This document shows positions 44,055-53,043 of a stretch of 64,000 bases of DNA, in pieces. Both the position numbers and the translations under genes were made by a program. The DNA lies in NCBI GenBank assembly GCA_022821145.1, contig JAJEEE010000064.1, positions 1 to 64,000 of the forward strand, in the 5' to 3' direction. Numbering within the stretch: the first letter of the stretch is position 1; each line of letters opens with the position of its first letter. The notes beneath the pieces were generated by a model, which searched no databases, had not been told where the DNA came from, and was given only the letters and a program-made list of their open reading frames with translations. This DNA is from Acidobacteriota bacterium (GTDB lineage: Bacteria; Acidobacteriota; Terriglobia; 20CM-2-55-15).

Positions 44055-44453
44055 TCAGTCCACGACCTCGCCGGGACGGGTTCCCCAGGTCAGCCCGTCG
44101 GCCGGACGCTCCAGCGTCACCATCAGCGCGCGGAATTCGCCGCGCACCCGGGACGGGTTGGCCGTGATCACGATCTCGTCGCCGCTGCGCAGCGTGTCGC
44201 GCGACACGCCCTGCCGGCTCAACGCTCCGGCGCCGCTCCATTCCACGGCCCAACGCTGGACGTTGCCTTCCGCGTCGGGCGCCGAGATGTGCAGGTACGA
44301 ATGCGGGTTGCGCAGGGCGAACTGCACCAGTTGGCCTTCGAGCCTGAGGGACTGCTCGACGTCGTAGGTGGCGGCATAGGAATGATGCGCGTACGCGGCC
44401 GTGCCCGTCATCAGCGCGGCGAACGCCATCGCCAGAAGTACATTGCGCTTCAT
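44055..44453 (-). CDS. DUF6152 exported protein, copy 3
   Basis: This 132-residue protein has the signal peptide AFAALMTGTAAYA, with cleavage giving a mature His-His-Ser-Tyr start. Shared family blocks are LEGQLVQFALRNPHSYLHIS and WAVEWSGAGALSRQGV, followed by GDEIVITANPSR. AGGAG lies before ATG 44453. It sits between the fused GxWxGxTLV/MBL gene and another secreted gene on the minus strand. It is the third member of this family in 64 kb. Confidence 0.85.
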   Translation of the reverse strand: MKRNVLLAMAFAALMTGTAAYAHHSYAATYDVEQSLRLEGQLVQFALRNPHSYLHISAPDAEGNVQRWAVEWSGAGALSRQGVSRDTLRSGDEIVITANPSRVRGEFRALMVTLERPADGLTWGTRPGEVVD

Positions 44454-44513
44454 CGTTTTCTCCTCGCATCCGCCGGACGCGCGTCAGGCCTGCATCCGGC
44501 GGGCTGTTCCGTG

Positions 44514-46430
44514 CTATTCCGTCAGGCTGTCGTAGACGGCCTCGACGAACATCTCCGTCGTCCAGTCGCCGGTGTCGGCGCCGTACCGGGGATCGAAATC
44601 CAGCGTGGGCCGGGCGGCCTGGACTTGCTCCAGCGACAGGCCCTCGTCGATCAGCGCCTGGACGCGGTCGCTGACCATCTGCACCATGTTTCGATAATAC
44701 GCCACGTCGGCCGTGTCCGACAGCCGTCCCCGCCCCGGGATGACCCAAGTCCCGCCCTGGGACCGGTACTCGGCCACGGCCAAGTCCAGGATCCGGTTCA
44801 AGCCGTCGATGACGCCCCCGACACTGCCGCCGCGCGCGCGGTCGATCCTCGGGTAACTCACCGTGGAGTAGATGTCCCCCGCGGCGATCACCTCCGAATG
44901 CCGGAAGTAGACGATGCTGTCGCCGTCGGTGGTGGCGGGCGTCGAATAGGCCAGCACGGCCTCGCCGTTGAAGTACGACGTCAGCTTGTAGATGTCGCTG
45001 TAGAACGATTCCGTCGGCCAGGCGTCGGCATCCGTGGACCAGGGATCGTCCAGCGGACCCGACATCGCGATCAGCGCGTTCTCGTGGGCGATGACGGCGG
45101 CGCGCCCGCCCCGGCCTTCGCCGGCGTCCGCCAGAGGGGCGTTGCCGCCGACGTTATGGGGCGCGGCGTTGGTGTTCATGATGTAACGCAAGCCCCGGGC
45201 GGGCGCCGGTGAGCTGATGACGGCGTTCGTGTAGGGGCTGGACCATCCGGGCACGCCCGGGCACTGCGCGCCTGCGCACGCGTTGGGCCGCGCCGCCGCC
45301 GCCCGATCGGCCAGCTCGGTGACGGTTCGAAGGATGTCGCCGGTCATTTCGGCCGGGCCCGTGTTGACCAGCATGATCCCTTCCGGACCGACGGACGCGG
45401 CCAGATTCCGACCGTCGGCGACCAGCATGTAGAGATTGCCCTGCACGGGTAGCACGTGGACCTGCCCGTCCCGCGGGCTCTGCGCCTGGACGCGGTCGCG
45501 CGCCGCGAGGTGCGTCGACGACGATGGCACGTCGAGGTCGGCGGCGTTCGCCGATCCGTCCAGCGTGGACCGGTACTCGGGATAGACGGTACGGACGCCG
45601 CCGCGGACCGCTTCGAACGGAATCCAGTTCTCAGACGGCAGCCATTCCTCGATGAAGAGATCCCGGCCCGGCAGGTGGTGCGGCACGAAGTGCGGGTCCG
45701 TCCCGCCCGATTCGGCGAACGTGGCCGCGTTGCAGCTTTCCATGTTCACGCGCGTCGTCGGATCGTAGTGGTAGAACGTGGACTGGACGAACGGCTCGTC
45801 CATGTAGACCGGGTCGTCGGTCACCTGCACGACCGTCAACGTGTCGTCGTGGCGCGTCAGGAACTCGGTCATCGTCAGCATGTCGCTGGTCTGGGGACCG
45901 CCCCGTCTCAGGAATCCATCTTTCAGGTGCGTGGTCTGAACGACCAGCGTGTTGCCGACCCACTCGCCGGTGGAGAACCCGGTCCACGTATGGGGCGCCC
46001 AGGCCGGGGGATGCGCCCGGCCGTCCATGTAGATCGGGCGGTCCAGGGACCGCCAGAACTGGACGCGATAGGCGCGGATGCTGCGGTCGAGCGGATCGAG
46101 CTCGCTCAGGATGCGCGCTCCCCCCAGGCCGCGCCACTGGTGCGGCGCCGAGTGCGGCCGGCACTGGTAGTACCACATGCCCCATATGGACTCGGCCGTC
46201 GTGTCCGACCGCATCCGTCCGGCGTCGTTGAACGGCACGCCCAGGTAGTCGTCGGGCGCGGGCTGAAGGCCGCCCAACTGGCCCTGGTCCTCGCTGGTCT
46301 CCAGCACCCATTCCCCGGAAATGTCGGGCGGGGCGGCCGTGCGGCCGACCAGCACCTGCGCCGCGGCCAGCGGCGACGCGATCATGAGAATACCCACGCA
46401 GCGGGCAACGGCTTGCGGGACGTTGTTCAT
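44514..46430 (-). CDS. Fusion of a GRWxGDTLV-type domain and a degenerate MBL-fold domain
   Basis: This 638-residue exported protein starts at 46430 with AGGAG upstream. The N-terminal 280 residues follow the secreted partner pattern (DISGEWVLETSEDQGQLGG, YYQCRPHSAPHQW, STGEWVGNTLVVQTT, then DDPVYMDEPFVQSTFYHYD). Residues about 330-638 have MBL-fold order: LPVQGNLYMLVADGRNLA, PEGIMLVNTGPAEM, YIMNTNAAPHNVGGN and WVIPGRGRLSD. The metal motif that normally reads THxHxDHxGG is NTNAAPHNVGG, and PGHG is PGRG, so zinc binding is probably lost. It looks like a pseudoenzyme or binding protein. Confidence 0.78.
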   Translation of the reverse strand: MNNVPQAVARCVGILMIASPLAAAQVLVGRTAAPPDISGEWVLETSEDQGQLGGLQPAPDDYLGVPFNDAGRMRSDTTAESIWGMWYYQCRPHSAPHQWRGLGGARILSELDPLDRSIRAYRVQFWRSLDRPIYMDGRAHPPAWAPHTWTGFSTGEWVGNTLVVQTTHLKDGFLRRGGPQTSDMLTMTEFLTRHDDTLTVVQVTDDPVYMDEPFVQSTFYHYDPTTRVNMESCNAATFAESGGTDPHFVPHHLPGRDLFIEEWLPSENWIPFEAVRGGVRTVYPEYRSTLDGSANAADLDVPSSSTHLAARDRVQAQSPRDGQVHVLPVQGNLYMLVADGRNLAASVGPEGIMLVNTGPAEMTGDILRTVTELADRAAAARPNACAGAQCPGVPGWSSPYTNAVISSPAPARGLRYIMNTNAAPHNVGGNAPLADAGEGRGGRAAVIAHENALIAMSGPLDDPWSTDADAWPTESFYSDIYKLTSYFNGEAVLAYSTPATTDGDSIVYFRHSEVIAAGDIYSTVSYPRIDRARGGSVGGVIDGLNRILDLAVAEYRSQGGTWVIPGRGRLSDTADVAYYRNMVQMVSDRVQALIDEGLSLEQVQAARPTLDFDPRYGADTGDWTTEMFVEAVYDSLTE

Positions 46431-46551
46431 GTACTCTCCTGAGGCCAAACGATCCACGGTAGAATATCGAAATCATACGTTACACCGCTGGCGGGCAAAT
46501 CGAAAGAGGCGACCGCAAGCCCGCCGGCCGTCGTCGAAAGGAAACGATATC

Positions 46552-47310
46552 TTGAAACCGTCATTGTCGCACTTGCATCGATCTTTCCTGGCCGGCGTCG
46601 CCGTTCTTGCCTGCACGAGCGGACTCGCCGCGCAGACGGCCGGCGCCGGCGAATTCTACGTCGATCTCGCCGGGCACGCGGCCTTCCCTTACGACCCGGC
46701 ATCGCGTACGCAAACGGAAACGGCGGCCGGGTTGAGATCCGGACCAGGCGTCACGGCGGCCTTCGGCTACGCCTTACGCGAAGGGTTCTCGACCGAACTC
46801 GAATGGGGGTGGCAACGGGTGGGTGTCGGCGAGCCGGGACGGAACCTGCTTGCGGCGATCGATCCCGGCGGGACCGTCGGAGTCTCGACCGGGAGCGATC
46901 CGGGAAGCGCCTTCCCGGATTTTCCCGAGTTCGGCTCCCTGCCATTCTCGATCGAGGTCGACGGAGACATCACGATCCAGTCCCTGATGGGCAATCTGCG
47001 TTATCGCCATCCGGCGTGGCGCATCAGCCCGTACGCCGGTTTCGGCGCGGGCGTGTTCTTCTACGACGGGGCCATCGATACCACGCTCGGCATCGACCCG
47101 GGGGGATTCGGCGCGCCCGTGCCGGAATCCCAGAATTTCGTGACGTCCCTGCGATACGAAGAGTCGCGGTTCGCCTACCAGCTCATGGCGGGGCTCTCGG
47201 TCCGCGTGCGGGCCCGCGTGGAGGTGCGCGCCGGATACCGGTTCCGTTCCGGCCGCACCGGACCCTTCGACGCGGACCACGTCGAAGGCGGCGTTCGGTT
47301 CCGGTTCTGA
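46552..47310 (+). CDS. Outer-membrane beta-barrel protein
   Basis: This 252-residue exported protein starts with TTG at 46552 after GAAAGGAAA; no ATG precedes the signal peptide (FLAGVAVLACTSGLAAQ). Alternating strands with aromatic girdle residues (GEFYVDLAGHAAFPYD, VTAAFGYALREGFSTELEW, RISPYAGFGAGVFFYDG, RVEVRAGYRFRSG) and a C-terminal Phe after VEGGVRFRF mark an 8- to 10-stranded OmpW/OmpA-like barrel. The ligand is unknown. It faces another barrel gene end to end. Confidence 0.8.
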   Translation: MKPSLSHLHRSFLAGVAVLACTSGLAAQTAGAGEFYVDLAGHAAFPYDPASRTQTETAAGLRSGPGVTAAFGYALREGFSTELEWGWQRVGVGEPGRNLLAAIDPGGTVGVSTGSDPGSAFPDFPEFGSLPFSIEVDGDITIQSLMGNLRYRHPAWRISPYAGFGAGVFFYDGAIDTTLGIDPGGFGAPVPESQNFVTSLRYEESRFAYQLMAGLSVRVRARVEVRAGYRFRSGRTGPFDADHVEGGVRFRF

Positions 47311-47341
47311 CGCCAGCGGCGGTAGCCGCCGCGGTTCGCCG

Positions 47342-48121
47342 TTACCAGTCGAAGTGATGAACCAGCCCCCAGCGGAAGAGCCCGAGGCGGGCGCGGACGT
47401 CGTAGGGGCATGGCCGATTGGCGTTGCCCGGCCCGCACCGGTTGTTGCCGGAGCGGTTGACCGTATGGGTCCTCCGGCCGAAGTCCAGGTACGCCCCTTC
47501 CAGCCGCAGCGCCCACGCCCGGCCCAGCGGAACCTCTAAACCGGCGCCGACGACCCATCCGGCGTCGGCGGCCCGGCCGATGAACGAATCGTCCGGATCG
47601 ATCCGCGGCGGCAACCCGCCGCCGTAGTCGATGTCGGTCACCGACTCGGCGACGCGGGCAACGGCCAGCCCGCCGCTTCCGAAAACGACCGCCCCGCCGA
47701 GCGGACGGTCGATCCCGCCGCGCACGGTCGCGACCCATCGCACTTCCGACAGCGCCGTCTCGTCCAGCCCGACGGGGTCCAGCCTGGACGTGGTTGCCGA
47801 CAGTCGGCCGAACGTGCCGTCCAGCTCGACGCGGAACCCCAACCCGCCTGTGTCCCACCGCCGCCCGATGAGCGCGCCCCCGACGAATCCGGCGTGGTCG
47901 TAACCGACGCTGTGGCCGGGACGGCCCCAGTTGGCGAAACCGTCGACGTCCACGATCCGGGCGGCGATGGCTCCGGCTCCGGCGAAACCGCCCGCGTAGA
48001 ACCCCTCGGGATCGGACTGCGGGGCAACGGCGGCCGAAGCCGAGGCGGCGGTCGCGACGAACAGAACGGCCGCGGCGGCTCGACGGCGCCGCGAGAACAG
48101 GGAACGTCGAAGACGCGTCAT
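47342..48121 (-). CDS. Outer-membrane beta-barrel protein
   Basis: This 259-residue exported protein begins with an Arg-rich leader and signal (AAAVLFVATAASASAAVA). Strand pairs such as HAGFVGGALIGRRWDTGGLGFRVELDGTFG, EVRWVATVRGGIDRPLGGAVVFGSGGLAVA and WALRLEGAYLDFGRR form an opacity/OmpA-like barrel ending HHFDW. Two Cys (NNRCGPGNANRPCPYD) could form an extracellular disulfide. It converges with the barrel gene at 46552, but the two are not near-identical. Confidence 0.78.
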   Translation of the reverse strand: MTRLRRSLFSRRRRAAAAVLFVATAASASAAVAPQSDPEGFYAGGFAGAGAIAARIVDVDGFANWGRPGHSVGYDHAGFVGGALIGRRWDTGGLGFRVELDGTFGRLSATTSRLDPVGLDETALSEVRWVATVRGGIDRPLGGAVVFGSGGLAVARVAESVTDIDYGGGLPPRIDPDDSFIGRAADAGWVVGAGLEVPLGRAWALRLEGAYLDFGRRTHTVNRSGNNRCGPGNANRPCPYDVRARLGLFRWGLVHHFDW

Positions 48122-48165
48122 GCGCGGATTATATGGCGGGCTCCGGTCCGCCGCCGTCTTCCATC

Positions 48166-49497
48166 CTACGGATTCAGGGGAGGCACGTTCGCATCCACCC
48201 ATTCCAGAATGACGTCGGCAACCTCCAGGTGGTTCGTGCCCGTCATCAGCATGTGGGTGGTGCCGTCGAAGGCGGGGTCGCCCGTCTCGTCGAGCTTGAT
48301 GTACTCCGCGGCGGCGCTCCCCTGACCGGCGGCACGGCGCTCCTGGATCGCATCGACCGTCGACTGGCACGACGCGCTGGTCCCCGCATAGTCGCCCTTC
48401 AACGCCATGTAGGGAATGCCGTCGAAGTCGGCCGGAACCAGCCCCGCGGCCGGCAGCGAGCACGATCCCTCCAGCGTGATCAGGCCCTTGACGAGATCCA
48501 GTTGTTCACGTTCCTTGAGGATCCGGACCATGTGGTGTCCCATGGCGCCCGACTGCGAGTGCGTCGCCACGATGGCGCCGCCCAGGCGCTCGACGAGCGC
48601 CGCAAGATTCAGCGGCGTCCAAGTGTTGGACGGGGAAACGTTCATCGGATCGCACGCGGCGCAGATCGAGCCCGGCAACGTGGCTTCCGTGTTGGGGACC
48701 AACTGCTTGTAATACTCGAGGGCCAGATAATCGTTCGGGCCGAGGGGCGCTTCCGCGATCGCTCCCTCCCGCGCCGCGACCCGCGCATCGAAGGCCTCGA
48801 TCGGAAACGCCGGAAGGTAGTCGTCCGAATGGTTGTCGTCATCGCCGTCGGGATCGCCCGGGTCTCCGTGGCGGATCAGCTCGCCGGTGAGAATGTTCGA
48901 GTCCGGCGGCACAAGATGGCCGAACCACGCGGTCCATGCCCGGTCGTTGGTGATGGTCCCGATGCGCGGCAGCATCGACATGCCGTCCTCGACGTCGCCG
49001 TCGCGAATGAGCGCGGCCGCCTCGTGTATGACGGACAGGTCGAACCCGGAGCGTCCGCGTCCCGACTGGTCGACGACATAGGTCGAAACGCCGTTCCGCA
49101 CGAAGTAGGACCGCCATCCTTCCCGCCCGTCGGGTGTCGATTCCAGCGCGGCGCCGGTGTGCGCCGAACCGTGAACCATGATGACCGGGGGCGTACCGGG
49201 CCTCCTCACGGCGGGTATCTGGAACTGAACGTACATCTGCCCGATCATGATCTGCGCCGGCCGCAAGGTCGGGTTCGGATTGCCGGGCGCCGGCAGCGTG
49301 GCGTAGTTCGTGATCTTCGGCACTCCGCCGACGAAGAAGCTGCCCTGATCTTCGATCAGGAGCGGTCCGCTCAAGAACCGGCTTCCACCTTCGTCGCTTA
49401 CCTGCTCGATGGCGGCGCAGCCCGATATCGCCAGCAACGAAACCGCGGGCGCCAGCCGACCGACGAATCTGATAACGGAACGACAGGCAAATCTCAT
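48166..49497 (-). CDS. Alpha/beta-hydrolase lipoprotein (esterase-like)
   Basis: This 443-residue protein has a lipoprotein signal (VSLLAISGC, Cys27). An alpha/beta-hydrolase core shows the oxyanion strand PPVIMVHGSAHTGAAL, a DQSGRGRSGFD segment, and the nucleophile elbow IVATHSQSGAMG. A late TNHLEVADVILEWV carries the catalytic His. An Asp-rich insertion (GDPDGDDDNHSDDY) may bind Ca2+. Several Cys pairs (CAACDP) fit an exported protein. It probably cleaves esters outside the cytoplasm; homologues include secreted arylesterase-like enzymes, but the substrate is open. Confidence 0.8.
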   Translation of the reverse strand: MRFACRSVIRFVGRLAPAVSLLAISGCAAIEQVSDEGGSRFLSGPLLIEDQGSFFVGGVPKITNYATLPAPGNPNPTLRPAQIMIGQMYVQFQIPAVRRPGTPPVIMVHGSAHTGAALESTPDGREGWRSYFVRNGVSTYVVDQSGRGRSGFDLSVIHEAAALIRDGDVEDGMSMLPRIGTITNDRAWTAWFGHLVPPDSNILTGELIRHGDPGDPDGDDDNHSDDYLPAFPIEAFDARVAAREGAIAEAPLGPNDYLALEYYKQLVPNTEATLPGSICAACDPMNVSPSNTWTPLNLAALVERLGGAIVATHSQSGAMGHHMVRILKEREQLDLVKGLITLEGSCSLPAAGLVPADFDGIPYMALKGDYAGTSASCQSTVDAIQERRAAGQGSAAAEYIKLDETGDPAFDGTTHMLMTGTNHLEVADVILEWVDANVPPLNP

Positions 49498-49665
49498 GAC
49501 GACTCCTCCTCTGTTGAAACGGCGCTCCAGTCGTGCGCACGCGCGAGTGTCCGGCGTAGTCCGTTTCGGCGCACTTCGAAGAACAGCGATGTTCCAGGAA
49601 ACTACACGGCCGCACGGCGGTCAATCAATCCGAATCGCACACGACGCCGAGCGCCCTAGGGGCTG

Positions 49666-49902
49666 TTGTCTCCGCCGGCAGTGGTCGTGCCGCCGGTGTG
49701 TCCTCCGGTACTGGCCGCGACGTGCGGGACCGCCGAAACTGATCCCCGAGCGATCAACGAGTTTCTCGACGCGGCCGTGGAGCGCGGTGCGGTTCGGTGC
49801 GTCGTTGCGATCGTGACCGATTCAACTATTCTCTGTGAGTCCCTCCGGGAAAGCCTATACAGCCCGAGTGCGAGGATGACATGGACCACCCGTTATTGTT
49901 GA
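49666..49902 (+). pseudogene. N-terminal remnant of a beta-lactamase-related serine hydrolase
   Basis: The frame reads DPRAINEFLDAAVERGAV followed by VVAIVTDSTILC and then unrelated residues. This matches the first 40 mature residues of secreted class C beta-lactamase-like serine hydrolases (usually FLDAAVERGAVPGVVAIV), preceded by what looks like a worn lipoprotein signal (VLAATCG). The SxxK region and all later domains are missing. The break point near 49830 lies just upstream of the saccharopine-dehydrogenase-like gene, so insertion of that segment may have cut the hydrolase. The rest of the gap 49498-49665 shows nothing else. Confidence 0.5.
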
Positions 49903-50930
49903 TCTATGGCGCTACAGGCTACACGGGCCGGTTGGTTGCGGCGGAGGCGATTGCGCAGGGGTTGCGTCCTGTGCTGGCCGGACGCGATGCGAGGAAGCTC
50001 GCCGCAATACCAGGTGCGTTGGGGCTTGAGCGGCGAGCCGTCGCGCTTGACGATGCAGATGAGCTGGCCTCGGCCTTGGACGACGTTACAGTAGTCACGC
50101 ATTGCGCGGGGCCGTTTTCGCACACGGCCGAGCGCATGCTTGAGGCATGCTTGGCGTCTTCAACGCACTATGTGGACATTACAGGAGAGGCCGCGGTCCT
50201 TGAGGCGCTGGCATCCCGGGACACGGAAGCCAAGCAAACGGGGATCATGGTCTTGCCGGGCGCAGGTTTCGACGTCGTCCCAAGCGATTGCCTGATTGCC
50301 GATCTGGCTGCGCGCCACCCTGGCGGTAAACGTTTACGGCTTGCCCTGGCGCCGCGGAGCAGCCTTTCGCATGGCACGTTGCGCACGATACTCGAAGATC
50401 TTGGAACGTTTCCCATTCGCCGCGACGGCGAAATCGTTCAGGTCGCGCCCGGCAGCCTTTGCCATGAATTCGATTTTGAGGACGGGACGAATGCCGCCCT
50501 TGTCAGCGGTTGGGGCGATGTAGCGACTGCATACCGGTCAACGGGAATTGCCGATATCGAGACCTATAGCCAGGCCAGCCGCCAGTTCCGGTCCCTGACG
50601 TGGATGAGCCCTTGGTTGGGTTCGGGGTTCGTTCGAGGGTTGTTGCACGCCGCCCTGAAACTCGGACGGGCTGGCCCGAGCGCACGCGACCGGCAAGCGA
50701 GTTACGTCACGGTCGTTGCGGAAATCGAGGACGCTGACGGCAGACGCGTAGCCGCACGGTTGCGCATACCCGATCCGTACGGGTTCACGGCGAAGGCCGT
50801 GACCAAGGTGGCAACACGGGTGCTTCGAGGTGACCTCAAGGTCGGTTATCAAACCCCGTCCTCGGCCTACGGCGCCGATTTCGTGCGGCAGTTCGAGGGC
50901 GTGGAATGGACCCAACTGGACACTGACTAA
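49881..50930 (+). CDS. Saccharopine dehydrogenase-like NAD(P)-binding protein
   Basis: This 349-residue protein has an N-terminal Rossmann motif (LLIYGATGYTGRLVAAEA) and VVTHCAGPFSHTAERMLEAC, as in saccharopine-dehydrogenase-like enoyl reductases. A second block is MVLPGAGFDVVPSDCLIAD. Such proteins act as trans-acting enoyl reductases or as unassigned oxidoreductases; the lysine pathway role is not supported because the C-terminal catalytic part differs. Codon third positions are visibly less GC-rich than in neighbours. It lies between a truncated hydrolase gene and an IS21-like end, which together suggest horizontal arrival. Confidence 0.82.
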   Translation: MDHPLLLIYGATGYTGRLVAAEAIAQGLRPVLAGRDARKLAAIPGALGLERRAVALDDADELASALDDVTVVTHCAGPFSHTAERMLEACLASSTHYVDITGEAAVLEALASRDTEAKQTGIMVLPGAGFDVVPSDCLIADLAARHPGGKRLRLALAPRSSLSHGTLRTILEDLGTFPIRRDGEIVQVAPGSLCHEFDFEDGTNAALVSGWGDVATAYRSTGIADIETYSQASRQFRSLTWMSPWLGSGFVRGLLHAALKLGRAGPSARDRQASYVTVVAEIEDADGRRVAARLRIPDPYGFTAKAVTKVATRVLRGDLKVGYQTPSSAYGADFVRQFEGVEWTQLDTD

Positions 50931-50951
50931 CGGCAATTCGGTCGTTTCGGG

Positions 50952-51007
50952 TGTCAATGACAAACGAAAACTGCACAGTTTTGACAACTGAAAACTGCAC
51001 ACTTTCG
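50952..51007. repeat. Tandem 24-bp repeats resembling an IS21-family end
   Basis: Two abutting 24-bp units, TGACAAACGAAAACTGCACA plus GTTT (50958-50981) and TGACAACTGAAAACTGCACA plus CTTT (50982-51005), differ at only three positions and follow TGTCAA. Repeated TGACAA-x-x-GAAAACTG blocks are typical terminal transposase-binding sites of IS21-family elements. No istA or istB lies nearby, so this is a lone end. The remaining sequence to 51223 has no gene I can support. Confidence 0.55.
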
Positions 51008-51223
51008 TGACGATTCGGATCTACGCGGTGCTCGCATCGAAGCGGCCTTGGCGCGTTTGGCGCTGGGCGCAGGGAGCGGAGCGACCGGAGGATTACGCCC
51101 ACACAGCCTGCCGGACGGCGCACCCCGTCAATCGTTGTTTGTAAGCCCCAATCACAAGGCGCGGGACATCCGGCCGAGATCGGCGTTCACGCCATCGGCC
51201 GATATCCCGACGGGCTCCAGCGA

Positions 51224-52372
51224 TCAATTCGTGGGTCGTGGACGCATCCCCGTGAAGGTGAATTTCTGGACCCGCCGATTGACGGGATCCAGGGGCGTGA
51301 CCTCGGTCACGTAGAGGTTGCCCATCGAATCCACGTCCATGTGGTGCAGCGTGCCGAACTCGCCGGGCGCCGACCCCCAACCCCCGAACCCGTCCAGGAT
51401 CTCCAGCGTTTGGCGGTCGAGCACCATGACCCGCGCCTGACTCCGGTTCCCGACGTACAGGAAGCGCTGCTCCGCATCGGCCGAGAAAGCCGTGCTTGCG
51501 GCCGTCGTGCCGTTGCCGCACTCCGGCGCCCGGCACTCCCGGCCGATGAACACCTGCGAAACGTACTCCCCTTCGATGGTGAAGACCTGCACCCGCTTTC
51601 CGGCGCGGTCGGAGACGTAGACGAGCCCGTCGTCGGAGACCTTGGCCGCGTGCACCGGAGGCGCGAAATGCGGGGGGCCGGGGCCGGCCTGCTCCTCGGC
51701 CCACGCCGGGTCCGGCTCGCCGTCGGTCGGCTCGTCGCCGAACGCGCCCCACATCCTCCGGAACTCCCCCGTGTCGGCGTCGAAGACGATCACGCGCCGG
51801 TTGCCGTACCCGTCGGCAACGAATAGCTCGTTCGTCGGGGCATGCACCCAGACGTCCGCCGGCCGGTTCAGGTTCTCCGTGTCCCGGTTGCCCCGACTCT
51901 GGCCGGGCCGCCCGATCTGCATGACGAACTCGCCGCTCATCGTGAACTTGAGCACCTGGTCGTCGGGCCCGTTGCCGCCCACCCAGACGTAGTCGTTGTG
52001 GTCCACGTAGATGCCGTGTTCCGATTCGGGCCAATGGTATTCCGGGCTCGGGCCTCCCCACCCCTGCACGAAGTCGCCTTCGGGGTCGAACTCCAGCACC
52101 GGCGGCGCGGCCATCGGCGCCTCCTCCGGGTCGAGCGAACCCGGCCGTTGGAGCACCCACACGTGATCCCGGCCGTCCACGGCCACGCTGGCCACCACGC
52201 CCAGGACCCAGCCGTCCGGAATCGTCGGCCAGGTTGGATCGACCTCGAACGCCGGCACTTCGCCGAGCGCCGCGTCCGGGGCGGTTGCGACCTCTTCGCC
52301 GCCGCGGCTCAAGGCGACGATCACTGCGACCGTCACCGCGAGCACCGCTCCGACCCACAGCATTCGATTCAT
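51224..52372 (-). CDS. Exported NHL-repeat beta-propeller protein
   Basis: This 382-residue protein has a membrane-spanning signal (MLWVGAVLAVTVAVIVAL) and about six NHL-type blades, for example WVLGVVASVAVDGRDHVWVLQRPG, EHGIYVDHNDYVWVGG, PADVWVHAPTNELFVADGYGNRRVIVFDADTG and VDSMGNLYVTEV. It resembles the six-bladed propellers of peptidyl-glycine lyase-like proteins. A disulfide is likely (ECRAPECGNG). GGGAGG lies upstream of ATG 52372. It probably binds a ligand or cleaves a small substrate in the periplasm. No operon partner is evident. Confidence 0.85.
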   Translation of the reverse strand: MNRMLWVGAVLAVTVAVIVALSRGGEEVATAPDAALGEVPAFEVDPTWPTIPDGWVLGVVASVAVDGRDHVWVLQRPGSLDPEEAPMAAPPVLEFDPEGDFVQGWGGPSPEYHWPESEHGIYVDHNDYVWVGGNGPDDQVLKFTMSGEFVMQIGRPGQSRGNRDTENLNRPADVWVHAPTNELFVADGYGNRRVIVFDADTGEFRRMWGAFGDEPTDGEPDPAWAEEQAGPGPPHFAPPVHAAKVSDDGLVYVSDRAGKRVQVFTIEGEYVSQVFIGRECRAPECGNGTTAASTAFSADAEQRFLYVGNRSQARVMVLDRQTLEILDGFGGWGSAPGEFGTLHHMDVDSMGNLYVTEVTPLDPVNRRVQKFTFTGMRPRPTN

Positions 52373-52698
52373 ACCGACCTCCCGGAAAGTCGTTCCAAGC
52401 TTCCCGACGCTCTCCGCTGAAGCTTGTGCTCTCCGGCAGGTACTGTCAACGTGCGATCACCGGGTCGGGGCGTTGTCGGCGTTTTCGTGGACTCGGTCTC
52501 ACGGCCGCGGCCCCACGTGACCGTTCCGGATCCCGTGACCGAGGAGACCGTGACGATGCGCGGTAGCGTCCGTGCGCAGCGGCGATGGCCGGAAATCGGC
52601 CATCAAAAGACTCGCATGTCACGGCCGGCCAGGCTCTTCCATGGCCCGAACGAACGGAGACAACGGCCGGATCCGTTCGGCGCCAGCCGACTTCGGTC
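52373..52698. other. 326-base gap with no supported gene
   Basis: Between the NHL-propeller gene and mazF neither strand holds an ORF with a family resemblance or a credible ribosome site. No strong hairpin or repeat was found. It probably contains the NHL-gene promoter near 52373-52450. Confidence 0.4.
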
Positions 52699-53043
52699 CT
52701 AACGGCCGAGGACGATGTCGATGCCGGCGAGCAGCAAATCCAGCTTGGCCGAAGCGATCCGGCCGGTGCGTTCGTCGAGCAGCGACCGGTCGAGCGTGAC
52801 GATCTGTGTCGCGTTCGCGACGGAGTCTCGTGGAAGACCCGTCATTGCGGCCGTCAACAGCACGTTCCCCGGCGCGTCCGCCCACCGAAGATTGCTCGTG
52901 AGCGGGACGCAGACCGCCGTGGCCAGCCGGCTCCGGTTTAGCGCATCGCCCTGGACGACCACGACCGGCCGCCGAAATCCCGGCCCCGAACCCACGGGGT
53001 CGGGCAAGTCGGCCCAGCAGACGTCACCCTGGGAGATCACCAT
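52699..53043 (-). CDS. mazF: MazF/PemK-type toxin
   Basis: This 114-residue endoribonuclease toxin begins VISQGDVCWADLPDPVGSGPGFRRPVVVV, the classic MazF start in which the RRPVVVVQGD strand and a later VPLTSNLRW carry the active-site Arg and Thr/Ser. A GLPRDSVANATQIVTLDRSLL block and the C-terminal helix are complete. It cuts mRNA at short sites. The start codon overlaps the antitoxin end by seven bases, giving the usual antitoxin-first order. Confidence 0.92.
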   Translation of the reverse strand: MVISQGDVCWADLPDPVGSGPGFRRPVVVVQGDALNRSRLATAVCVPLTSNLRWADAPGNVLLTAAMTGLPRDSVANATQIVTLDRSLLDERTGRIASAKLDLLLAGIDIVLGR

